This document shows positions 53,435-61,059 of a stretch of 64,000 nucleotides of DNA, piece by piece. Location: the NCBI GenBank assembly GCA_009782775.1, contig WRIL01000001.1, positions 1-64,000 on the forward strand, written 5' to 3'. This DNA comes from Desulfovibrionaceae bacterium (lineage in GTDB: Bacteria; Desulfobacterota; Desulfovibrionia; Desulfovibrionales; Desulfovibrionaceae). A program made the translations under genes and the position numbers. The notes beneath the pieces were generated by a model, which saw only the letters and a program-made list of their open reading frames with translations, had not been told where the DNA came from and made no database searches. Position 1 is the first letter of the stretch; the number at the start of each line of letters is the position of its first letter.

Positions 53435-54849
53435 CCAAACTGCTGGTGGTAGACGATGAAGCTCTGGTGCGCGCCCTGGCGCAAGAGGCGGCCGCAGCCC
53501 TCGGCCTTGAAACACTGGGGGCGGGCACGCTGGAGGAAGGCCTGGCCCTGGGCTACGAGGGCGTGGACCTGGTGCTGCTGGACGTTTTGCTGCCGGACGG
53601 CAACGGGCTTGAACGCATCAAGGACTTCCGCCGCCTGCCGTCCCGCCCGGAGATCCTGATCATCAGCGGACATGGAGACGGCAATGCCGTGGAGACCGCC
53701 TTGCGCTCCGGCGTCTATGAATTTCTCAGCAAACCGCTGAACGTCCAGGAACTGACCCAGGCCATCAGCCAGCTCATGGCCTACCGCCTGGGCAAACCGC
53801 GCTCCCAGGAGAACGCCTCCCTGGCCCGCATGGGCATCATCGGCAACAGCCCCCAGCTTATGGCTACCCTCCAGTCGCTGGCGGAAGCCGCCGCCAGCCA
53901 GGTCAACGTGTTGCTCCTGGGCGAAACCGGGGTGGGCAAGGAACTCTTCGCGCACGCCCTGCACAAAAACAGCCCGCAGGCCGCCAATTCTTTGGTGACC
54001 GTGGACTGCGCGGCCCTTCCCGCCAACCTGGTGGAAAGCCACCTGTTCGGACACGCCAAAGGGGCCTTCACCGGCGCGGATCGCAGCCGTGAAGGCCTGC
54101 TCGTGGCTGCCCACAAGGGCACTCTGTTCCTGGATGAAGTGGGGGACCTGCCCGCGGTGATCCAGGGCAGCTTTCTGCGCGCCCTGGAATTACGGCGCTT
54201 CCGGCCGGTAGGGGCCGTACGGGAGGTGGAAAGCCAGTTCCGGCTGGTGGCCGCGACCAACCGGGACCTGGAACAACTGGCGGCCCTAGATCTCTTCCGT
54301 AGCGATCTGCTATTCCGCTTGCGCGGGATCAGCATCCACATCCCCCCGCTACGGGATCGATCTGAAGACATTCCCACGCTGGCGCAACACGCGGTCATGC
54401 GTTTTTGCGCGCAACACGCCATCCCCGTCAAGGAAATAACCGATGGCTGCCTGAACCTGCTGCTCAGTTACGTCTGGCCCGGAAATGTACGCGAACTCAT
54501 TCACACCATGACCAGGGCCTGCATCGCCGCCGGGCGCCAGGAACGCATCTTTCCGGGACACCTGCCCACGGAGTTGCGGGTGGCCGTAGCCCGCCGCAAG
54601 ATCGACAACGGGACGCAAGCCTCCTTTCAAGGGCAGGACTTTCCTTCCTTCGCGGATATGCCCAGCCTGCGCGAATGGAAAACCCGCGCCGAACGCATGT
54701 ATGTGGAGCAGATCCTGAAGCACTGCCAGGGCGATCCGCGCAAGGCCGCGGACCTGGCCGGGCTTTCGCGGGGGCACATGTATGAACTGCTGAAAAAACA
54801 CGGCATCAGCAGGGAATCACCCCGCCCCGCCGCAGGGTTTATGCCTTAA
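53431..54849 (+). CDS. Sigma-54-dependent response regulator (NrfR-like)
   Basis: The 472-residue activator has a receiver domain (D51 in LLDVLLPDG), an AAA+ domain with Walker A GETGVGKE (164-171), the sigma-54 contact loop GAFTGA (211-216) and arginine-finger region, and a Fis-type C-terminal HTH (CQGDPRKAADLAGLSRGHMY). It overlaps the kinase stop by ATGA, so the two form one signalling unit. Its target should be the sigma-54-type promoter of nrfHA on the opposite strand. The last 11 bases overlap the convergent asd gene. Confidence 0.92.
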   Translation: MTKLLVVDDEALVRALAQEAAAALGLETLGAGTLEEGLALGYEGVDLVLLDVLLPDGNGLERIKDFRRLPSRPEILIISGHGDGNAVETALRSGVYEFLSKPLNVQELTQAISQLMAYRLGKPRSQENASLARMGIIGNSPQLMATLQSLAEAAASQVNVLLLGETGVGKELFAHALHKNSPQAANSLVTVDCAALPANLVESHLFGHAKGAFTGADRSREGLLVAAHKGTLFLDEVGDLPAVIQGSFLRALELRRFRPVGAVREVESQFRLVAATNRDLEQLAALDLFRSDLLFRLRGISIHIPPLRDRSEDIPTLAQHAVMRFCAQHAIPVKEITDGCLNLLLSYVWPGNVRELIHTMTRACIAAGRQERIFPGHLPTELRVAVARRKIDNGTQASFQGQDFPSFADMPSLREWKTRAERMYVEQILKHCQGDPRKAADLAGLSRGHMYELLKKHGISRESPRPAAGFMP

Positions 54850-55894
54850 AGGCCCCGAGGTTTCGCACCCGGATCAAATCTTCTTCCAGCAGACGCTCGG
54901 CTATCTGCACCGCGTTCAAGGCCGCGCCCTTAAGCAGATTGTCTGCCACCACCCAGAGATTCAAGCCGTTTTCGATACTCTCGTCCTCCCGGATGCGCCC
55001 CACAAACACCTCGCCATGTCCGGCGGCCATGACGGGCATGGGATAGATCTTCATGTCCGGGTTATCCAGCACCCGCACGCCAGGGGCCTGGCTGAGAACA
55101 GCCCTGGCCTCCCGGGCGCTGATTTTTTTCCTGGTCTCAATGTTTACGGCCTCGGAATGGCCGTAAAACACCGGAACCCGCACCGTGGTCGCGGTTACCT
55201 TGATGGAAGGGTCTCCCATGATTTTTACGGTTTCCATGGTCATTTTCATCTCTTCCTTGGTATAGCCGCTCGGCAGGAAGACATCTATGTGGGGCAGGCA
55301 GTTGAAGGCGATGCGGTGGGGATAGACCTTGGCCTCCGGCTCCTGCATGTTGAACATATGGCGCACCTGCATCTCCAGTTCCTCAACGGCCTTCTGCCCG
55401 GTTCCGGACACCGCCTGGTAGGTGGACACCACCACCCGGACGATGGAAGCCGCGTCATGCAGGGGCTTCAAGGCCACCACCATCTGAATGGTGGAACAGT
55501 TGGGGTTGGCGATGATCCCCTGATGTTCCCGCAACGCCCCGGCATTGACCTCCGGCACCACCAGCGGGCAACGCACGTCCATGCGCCAGGCGCTGGAATT
55601 GTCCACCACCACGCAGCCAGCGGCCACGGCCAGGGGAGCGAATTCCAGGGCGCGATCCCCCCCTGCGGCGAAAAGGGCCAGATTGACCCCCCGGAAAGAA
55701 TCCCTGGTAAGCTCCCGCACATTCAGCTCCCCGTCCCCGAAAGGGATCCTGTTCCCGGCGGAACGCGAGGAGGCAAAAGCCAGCACCTCATCCGCCGGAA
55801 AATTCCTCTCTTCCAAGGTTTTGAGCATGGCGCGGCCCACCGCGCCGGTTGCCCCGACCACCGCTACCGTAAATCCGGAAGAATTGCTGCCCAT
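54839..55894 (-). CDS. asd: Aspartate-semialdehyde dehydrogenase
   Basis: The 351-residue enzyme reduces aspartyl phosphate to the semialdehyde for lysine, threonine and methionine synthesis. It has the NADP-binding VAVVGATGAVGRAMLKTLEE, the active-site Cys in NPNCSTIQMVVALKPL, VVSTYQAVSGTGQKAVEELE and the base region with VPVFYGHSEAVNIE. ATG 55894 sits six bases after AAGGAG; the GTG just before it is too close. Divergent from the ferredoxin oxidoreductase operon. Confidence 0.96.
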   Translation of the reverse strand: MGSNSSGFTVAVVGATGAVGRAMLKTLEERNFPADEVLAFASSRSAGNRIPFGDGELNVRELTRDSFRGVNLALFAAGGDRALEFAPLAVAAGCVVVDNSSAWRMDVRCPLVVPEVNAGALREHQGIIANPNCSTIQMVVALKPLHDAASIVRVVVSTYQAVSGTGQKAVEELEMQVRHMFNMQEPEAKVYPHRIAFNCLPHIDVFLPSGYTKEEMKMTMETVKIMGDPSIKVTATTVRVPVFYGHSEAVNIETRKKISAREARAVLSQAPGVRVLDNPDMKIYPMPVMAAGHGEVFVGRIREDESIENGLNLWVVADNLLKGAALNAVQIAERLLEEDLIRVRNLGAFKA

Positions 55895-56013
55895 CACTTA
55901 CTCCTTAAAACAATGACAAATTCTCTTGGCTTTTCCATTCAATGAAGTTATGACTCCTGTCAATATTTGTGAAAAGTCTAACCGAGACGGAGATCCGTCC
56001 AAAGGAAACACGC

Positions 56014-56235
56014 ATGTCTCGCCCCGTGTTCGCGGAAGAACGCTGTAAAGGATGTATGCTTTGCGCCAGCGTATGCCCCCAGAAGATCCTCGCGATCTCC
56101 TCCAGGTATAACCCGCAAGGCTATCTTGTGGCTGAAGTCTCAGGCGACAAGCCCTGTACGGCCTGCGCCTCCTGCGCCCTGATCTGCCCGGATTGCGCCA
56201 TCAGCATTGTGCGTTCCCGCAAAGAAGGCAAGTGA
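56014..56235 (+). CDS. 2-oxoacid:ferredoxin oxidoreductase, delta (ferredoxin) subunit
   Basis: This 73-residue protein binds two [4Fe-4S] clusters (CKGCMLCASVCPQKI and CTACASCALICPDCA). It opens a four-gene operon in the order delta, alpha, beta, gamma. It passes electrons from the TPP centre of the beta subunit to a soluble ferredoxin. ATG 56014 has AAGGAA upstream; a GTG at 55969 in the same frame is less likely. Confidence 0.9.
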   Translation: MSRPVFAEERCKGCMLCASVCPQKILAISSRYNPQGYLVAEVSGDKPCTACASCALICPDCAISIVRSRKEGK

Positions 56236-56248
56236 CCAGGAGAAAGAT

Positions 56249-57313
56249 ATGGAAGACAAAAAAATTTTTATCCGAGGCAATGAAGCGGTATGCTACGGCG
56301 CCCTGTCCGCCGGGGCGCGCTGCTACTTTGGCTATCCCATTACCCCCCAGAGCGAAATTCCGGAAATGATGTCCAAGGCCATGCCCGAAGCCGGCGGCAG
56401 TTTTGTGCAGGCCGAGAGCGAACTGGCCGCGGCCAGCATGCTCATGGGCGCGGCCGCCGCCGGGGTGCGGGCCTTCACCTCTTCTTCCTCGCCCGGCGTC
56501 TCGCTGATGCAGGAATGTATTTCTTACATGTCCGGAAGCCAGCTCCCCGCCGTCATTGTCAACATGAACCGGGGCGGTCCGGGTCTGGGCGACATCGGCT
56601 CGGCCCAGGGCGACTATTACCAGGCCACGCGCGGCGGGGGGCACGGCGATTACCGGACTCTGACCCTGGCCCCCTCGGGCTGCCAGGAAGCCCACGACAT
56701 GATGATCCGCGCCTTTGACCTGGCCTTCAAATACCGCAACCCCGTGCTGGTCCTGGGCGATGGCGTGGTAGGCACCATGAAAGAGCCGGTGCGCCTCTGG
56801 ACGCCCTCCCAGATCAACAGCCACGCGGCGGCAAGCTGGCAGGTTTCGGGCGCGGCCGGTCGGGAAAAGCATGTGCTCAAATCCCTCTATTTGCTGGACG
56901 GGGTTCTGGCGGCGCACAACCGCAAACTCCAGGAAAAATTCGCGGCTATGCGGGCCGAAACCGAGGCGGAATGCGTAGAAACCGCGGATGCCTCTCTGGT
57001 CGTTGTGGCCTATGGTTCTATCGGGCGCATCGCCAAAAGCGCGGTGCGACTGCTGCGCTCCCAGGGGCTCAAGGTCGGCCTGGTGCGGCCGATCACCCTG
57101 TATCCCTTCCCGGATAAAGTTTTACAGGACTTGGCCGAGCACGGCAAAAAATTTCTCACCATTGAACACAACTGCGGACAGATGGTGGACGATGTGCGGT
57201 TGGCGATACGCGGCTACGCGGATTCCGACTTTCACGGACATATGCCAGGAGCCGTGCCGGCCATGGATGACTTCATCGGGCCCATTGAAGAAGCGGCAAG
57301 GAGAACAGCATGA
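56249..57313 (+). CDS. 2-oxoacid:ferredoxin oxidoreductase, alpha subunit
   Basis: The 354-residue protein has the pyrimidine-binding and oxidoreductase domains of KorA/VorB-type subunits: FIRGNEAVCYGALSAGARCY, GYPITPQSEIPEMMSK, QAESELAAASMLMGAAAAGV, TSSSSPGVSLMQECISYMSG. Together with beta it binds CoA and thiamine diphosphate and turns a 2-oxoacid into acyl-CoA, CO2 and reduced ferredoxin. 2-Oxoglutarate or branched-chain 2-oxoacids are both possible substrates. AGGAG precedes ATG 56249. It overlaps the beta gene by 4 bases. Confidence 0.9.
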   Translation: MEDKKIFIRGNEAVCYGALSAGARCYFGYPITPQSEIPEMMSKAMPEAGGSFVQAESELAAASMLMGAAAAGVRAFTSSSSPGVSLMQECISYMSGSQLPAVIVNMNRGGPGLGDIGSAQGDYYQATRGGGHGDYRTLTLAPSGCQEAHDMMIRAFDLAFKYRNPVLVLGDGVVGTMKEPVRLWTPSQINSHAAASWQVSGAAGREKHVLKSLYLLDGVLAAHNRKLQEKFAAMRAETEAECVETADASLVVVAYGSIGRIAKSAVRLLRSQGLKVGLVRPITLYPFPDKVLQDLAEHGKKFLTIEHNCGQMVDDVRLAIRGYADSDFHGHMPGAVPAMDDFIGPIEEAARRTA

Positions 57314-58116
57314 ACGCAACCCCATCCCTTCCCGGGCTTGTCGAAGGCGAAGAGCTGATTTTCAGCCCGCCGCGCAGTCTCACGCCCGTTCCCACCCACT
57401 ACTGCCCCGGCTGCCACCACGGAGTGGCCCACCGCCTGGTGGCCGAACTTCTGGATGAAATGGGGCTACAGGAAAAAACGGCCCTGATCTCCTCCATCGG
57501 CTGCTCGGTCTTCAGCTACAACTATTTCGAGGTGGACGCCCTGGAAGCCCCCCACGGACGCGCCCCGGCCGTCGCCACCGGACTCAAACGCGCCCGGCCG
57601 GACTGCTTTGTGTTCACCTACCAGGGTGACGGAGATCTCGCCTCCATAGGTCTCGCGGAAATCATGCACGCGGCCAACCGGGGAGATAAAATCTCCATCG
57701 TCTTCGTGAACAACACGGTTTACGGCATGACCGGCGGCCAGATGGCTCCCACCACCCTTCTGGGGCAGAAGACCACCACCACCCCTATGGGCCGGATTTC
57801 CGAGGATTGCGGCTATCCCATGCGCATGGCCGAAATTATCTCCGGCCTCGACGGAACGGTCTATTCCGCCAGGGGGGCCCTGAACGACGCAAAAAACATC
57901 CGCCAAGCCAAAAAAATGATCCGCCGGGCCTTTGAGGCGCAGTCTACCAACTCCGGCCTGGGCTTCGTGGAACTGCTCGCCGGTTGCCCCACCAACTGGC
58001 ACATGGATGCCTTAAGCTCCAACAAACGCATCGGCACAGAACTTATCCCGGTCTTTCCTCTGGGCGTTTTCAAAGATAACGGCTTTGCGGAAAGCGGCAA
58101 AGGAGGCGGCAAATGA
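57310..58116 (+). CDS. 2-oxoacid:ferredoxin oxidoreductase, beta (TPP) subunit
   Basis: The 268-residue protein carries the thiamine diphosphate site GDGDLASIGLAEIMHAANRG followed by the metal-binding NNTVYGMTGGQMAPTT. The cluster-ligand cysteines lie in YCPGCHHG and SSIGCSVF. It decarboxylates the 2-oxoacid. Start and stop each overlap their neighbours by 4 bases. The GQMAPTTLLGQKT stretch is common to the 2-oxoglutarate and isovalerate branches. Confidence 0.9.
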   Translation: MNATPSLPGLVEGEELIFSPPRSLTPVPTHYCPGCHHGVAHRLVAELLDEMGLQEKTALISSIGCSVFSYNYFEVDALEAPHGRAPAVATGLKRARPDCFVFTYQGDGDLASIGLAEIMHAANRGDKISIVFVNNTVYGMTGGQMAPTTLLGQKTTTTPMGRISEDCGYPMRMAEIISGLDGTVYSARGALNDAKNIRQAKKMIRRAFEAQSTNSGLGFVELLAGCPTNWHMDALSSNKRIGTELIPVFPLGVFKDNGFAESGKGGGK

Positions 58117-58667
58117 GTTTATACTCCAGCGCAATCATTGCCGGTTTCGGCGGCCAGGGCATCATGCTCATCGGCAATCTCCTGGCTTACGCCGCCATGC
58201 GCCAGGGTCTGAACGTCACCTTCATGCCGGTTTACGGGGTGGAAATGCGCGGCGGGACCTCCAGTTGCACGGTGGTCTTCTCCGACGAGGAAATCGGTTC
58301 CCCGATCATCCGCCACCCCCAGGGCGTGATTGTCCTGAACCAGCCCTCCCTGGAAAGATTCCAGCCCAGGGTGGAAAAAGACGGATTCATCATCATCAAT
58401 TCCTCCCTGGCTCAGGCAAACCAGGCCGATACCGGACGCCTGCGCTGTTTTGCCATCCCGGCCAACGACCTGGCGGAAAAACTCGGCAACGCCCGCCTCC
58501 TGAACATGGTGGCCCTGGGAGCCTATTTCAAGGCCCTGGGGAGCCTGCTGCCCCTGGAAAGCGCCGAAAACTGCCTGGAACAGGTAAGTCCCGGACAGTC
58601 ACAAAGCATGCTCTCCCTCAACGCCGAAGCCCTGCGCGCAGGCTACGCGGAGGCAAAAGCCCTTTAA
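58113..58667 (+). CDS. 2-oxoacid:ferredoxin oxidoreductase, gamma subunit
   Basis: The 184-residue protein is the gamma domain: AIIAGFGGQGIMLIGNLLAY, FMPVYGVEMRGGTSSCTVVF and a late GNARLLNMVALGAYFKALGS. It is the last gene of the operon and ends 15 bases from the convergent bioY, with no terminator visible. Confidence 0.9.
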   Translation: MSLYSSAIIAGFGGQGIMLIGNLLAYAAMRQGLNVTFMPVYGVEMRGGTSSCTVVFSDEEIGSPIIRHPQGVIVLNQPSLERFQPRVEKDGFIIINSSLAQANQADTGRLRCFAIPANDLAEKLGNARLLNMVALGAYFKALGSLLPLESAENCLEQVSPGQSQSMLSLNAEALRAGYAEAKAL

Positions 58668-58682
58668 AGGAGCGGCAAAACC

Positions 58683-59228
58683 CTATAACGGAAGCAGTTT
58701 CTGTTTGACCAGAAATTGATAGACAGCGGCGGCGGCCAGACATTTTGCGGCCCCGCCGGGCAGAAAGGGCAAGACCCCCACGGCCAGGGCTTTTTCCAGG
58801 GATATATGCAACACCAGCATAAGCTGGACAGTGCCGGCCAGGAGGGTGACGGCGGTGCCGCCGACGCAGATGAGCAGGGCGGGCAGGTATTTTTTCACCC
58901 CCAGACCGCGGGCCAGACCGCAGAACATGGCTGACGGGATAAAGCCCAAAAGAAAACCTCCGGTGGGTCCCAGAAGCACGGCCAGCCCGGCCTTGCCCCC
59001 GGCAAATACCGGCAGGCCGAGGCTCCCGGCGGCCAGATAAAGCGTCACGGCCAGGGTTCCGTTGCGTGCGCCCAGAGTCAGGCCGGCAAGCAGCACAAAA
59101 AGGGTTTGCAGGGTAACGGGCACAGGCCCTATGGGCAGGGCGACGAACGCGCCCACGGCCACCAGGGCGGCCAGCAGCGAGGTCCAAACCAGACGGTGGA
59201 TGCGGCGCAGCATGAATGGTTGAGACAT
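58683..59228 (-). CDS. bioY: Biotin transporter BioY
   Basis: The 181-residue membrane protein has six hydrophobic segments and the BioY signatures LPIGPVPVTLQTLFVLLAGL, LAAGSLGLPVFAGGKAGLAV and GPTGGFLLGFIPSAMFCGLA. BioY is the substrate-binding S-component of ECF biotin importers, and some forms work alone. No ECF ATPase genes are nearby. It follows the MBL-fold gene by 16 bases on the same strand. Biotin supply fits the carboxylase with biotin carrier elsewhere in the window. Confidence 0.93.
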   Translation of the reverse strand: MSQPFMLRRIHRLVWTSLLAALVAVGAFVALPIGPVPVTLQTLFVLLAGLTLGARNGTLAVTLYLAAGSLGLPVFAGGKAGLAVLLGPTGGFLLGFIPSAMFCGLARGLGVKKYLPALLICVGGTAVTLLAGTVQLMLVLHISLEKALAVGVLPFLPGGAAKCLAAAAVYQFLVKQKLLPL

Positions 59229-59244
59229 ATCCGCCCAGCTCCGC

Positions 59245-60243
59245 CTAATTCCGGATGGCGAAGTAAAGAACGCCCCCCCGCTCTTCCATGGAAACCAGTT
59301 CCTGACACTTCAGGTGGTCCAGGTGGGACTTGGCCTCACCCACCGCGAAAGGCTTCTGTCCAAGCGGGTATTCATCCCAGTTCTTGCCGCGCATGGCCCA
59401 GGTCATGCGGCGGGCCACCTGGTAGACATCCAGCCTGCCGTGCCGGCGCAGGATATCCAACACCTCTTCCAGTCTGGCCACATGGTGGCGCTTAAGCTCG
59501 TCAATGCGTCCGGCCGTATCCGGGATCATCCGCCTGTGGCCCGGAAAACTGCGCTCAATGGGCAGAGCCCCTACCTTGTCAAGGCTGCGCAGGTAATTAC
59601 CCAGGCTGTCCTCTACCCCGCCCCAGGCCGTGATATTGGGAGTTATATCACCCAGGACATGATCCCCGGAGATATAAAAACACCGGCTCGCTTCGTACAG
59701 GGTGATCTGCCCCGGAGTATGCCCTGGGGTCTCCAGCACGGTGAAGGTATATGGCCCATAGCTCAGCCGATCCCCGTCCTCCAGGAAATCCGGAAAAAAC
59801 GGCCCGTCCGGAGCGCCCTCCAGGCCTGGATGACGAATCTCCCCACGCTCTTCTTCCGGAAAGCCATACTGGATAAAACGCTGGAATACCCCGCGCTTCC
59901 AGGCTGTTTTATCCGCCAGCCAACCCTGGTAAGGCTCGCCGTCCTTCCGCCCCATCAAGACCTTGGCTCCCGGCGCCCTGGCCAGGAGTTTGCTGATCAG
60001 CCCGTTGTGATCGCTGTGCAGATGGGTCAACAAAAAATCCATCCGCCCGAAGTCGGCTTTCAGGGCCTGCAAATCCGCCAGCAGGGATTGTTCGGTAAGA
60101 GGGTGGTTGAAGCCGTTGTCAATGAGCAGATGCCTCTCTCCCCGCACCAGATAAACATTCACCGCCTTCAGAGGACTTCCGGGAAGCGGGCTCTCCAGGC
60201 GGAAAAAATCCGGCAACAGTTCCTCCGGGGATCGGTTCGGCAT
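59245..60243 (-). CDS. MBL-fold metallohydrolase
   Basis: The 332-residue protein has the metallo-beta-lactamase signature THLHSDHNG, GHTPGQITLY, SGDHVLGDI and FPGHRRMI, so two metal ions should be bound. A C-terminal winged-helix-like extension (about 250-332, LEEVLDILRRHGRLDVYQVA ending with KSHLDHLKCQELV) resembles LACTB2/glyoxalase-II-like members. The likely reaction is thioester or phosphodiester hydrolysis; the substrate is unknown. AAGGAGAAT lies before the start, and bioY follows 16 bases on. Confidence 0.85.
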   Translation of the reverse strand: MPNRSPEELLPDFFRLESPLPGSPLKAVNVYLVRGERHLLIDNGFNHPLTEQSLLADLQALKADFGRMDFLLTHLHSDHNGLISKLLARAPGAKVLMGRKDGEPYQGWLADKTAWKRGVFQRFIQYGFPEEERGEIRHPGLEGAPDGPFFPDFLEDGDRLSYGPYTFTVLETPGHTPGQITLYEASRCFYISGDHVLGDITPNITAWGGVEDSLGNYLRSLDKVGALPIERSFPGHRRMIPDTAGRIDELKRHHVARLEEVLDILRRHGRLDVYQVARRMTWAMRGKNWDEYPLGQKPFAVGEAKSHLDHLKCQELVSMEERGGVLYFAIRN

Positions 60244-60368
60244 AACACATTCTCCTTAATCGCCTCCGGGGCGCTTTCACGGCGCAACCGCCCGCAGTTT
60301 CTAGCACGCCCAGGTTTTTATATCAATACTTGCCCTCCCTGGGCAAAGAACTTATGCTTCTCTCGGCT

Positions 60369-61034
60369 ATGTTTATAGACATGCATACCCATGAAGAACT
60401 CTTTTCCCCTTGTAGCGTAATGCGCCTGGAAGAAGCGGTGGTCGCCGCCCGTTATGCCGGGCTGGACGGCCTGTGCGTCACGGATCACAATTCCACGGAC
60501 ATCCGCGCCGTGGCTGCGGATTACTTGCGCCGGGAGGACTTCCCGGTGTTCGTGGGCGTAGAATTCAGCACGGCCCAGGGAGATATCGTGGCCTTCGGCC
60601 TGGAAGAGCTGCCCGAGCCCTGGCTGACCCCGGCCCAGACCTTCATTGACCTGGTCAACGATCGCGAGGGGTTCTGCTTCGCCGCCCACCCTTTCCGATC
60701 TTACGGCGGCGGGCTGGACCGTTTTACGGATAAGCTGACCGGCCTGCACGGGCTGGAGACTTTCAACGGCGGGAACATATACCAGGAAGACAACCTCCGG
60801 GCCGCGCGCGTATGCCGGCGCCTGGGGCTTATCCCGGTGGCGGGAAGCGACGCCCATTGCGTGGAAAATGTGGGAACATACGCCACCTGGTTCCCCCAAA
60901 ATATTACCTCGGAGCGGGAACTGATCCTGGCCCTGCTGTCCGGCCAGGGCCGGCCCGTGCACAAGACGGGCAAGTCCGCCTATGCTTTCATTAAGGAAGA
61001 GCCGGAGTATAAAAAATTCCCCGGATCCTTTTAA
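60369..61034 (+). CDS. PHP-domain putative phosphoesterase
   Basis: The 221-residue protein has a PHP metal-binding pattern: DMHTHEELFSPCS, CVTDHNSTDIRA, GVEFST, AAHPFRSYGGG and GSDAHCVENVG. Such proteins hydrolyse phosphate esters with a trinuclear metal site, for example nucleotide or histidinol phosphates. The start is uncertain: ATG 60369 directly precedes the first strand, while ATG 60354 adds five residues; no ribosome-binding site decides. It is followed after 25 bases by a large membrane protein on the same strand. Confidence 0.82.
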   Translation: MFIDMHTHEELFSPCSVMRLEEAVVAARYAGLDGLCVTDHNSTDIRAVAADYLRREDFPVFVGVEFSTAQGDIVAFGLEELPEPWLTPAQTFIDLVNDREGFCFAAHPFRSYGGGLDRFTDKLTGLHGLETFNGGNIYQEDNLRAARVCRRLGLIPVAGSDAHCVENVGTYATWFPQNITSERELILALLSGQGRPVHKTGKSAYAFIKEEPEYKKFPGSF

Positions 61035-61059
61035 AAAACGAACCAGTCAGGATACCGAC

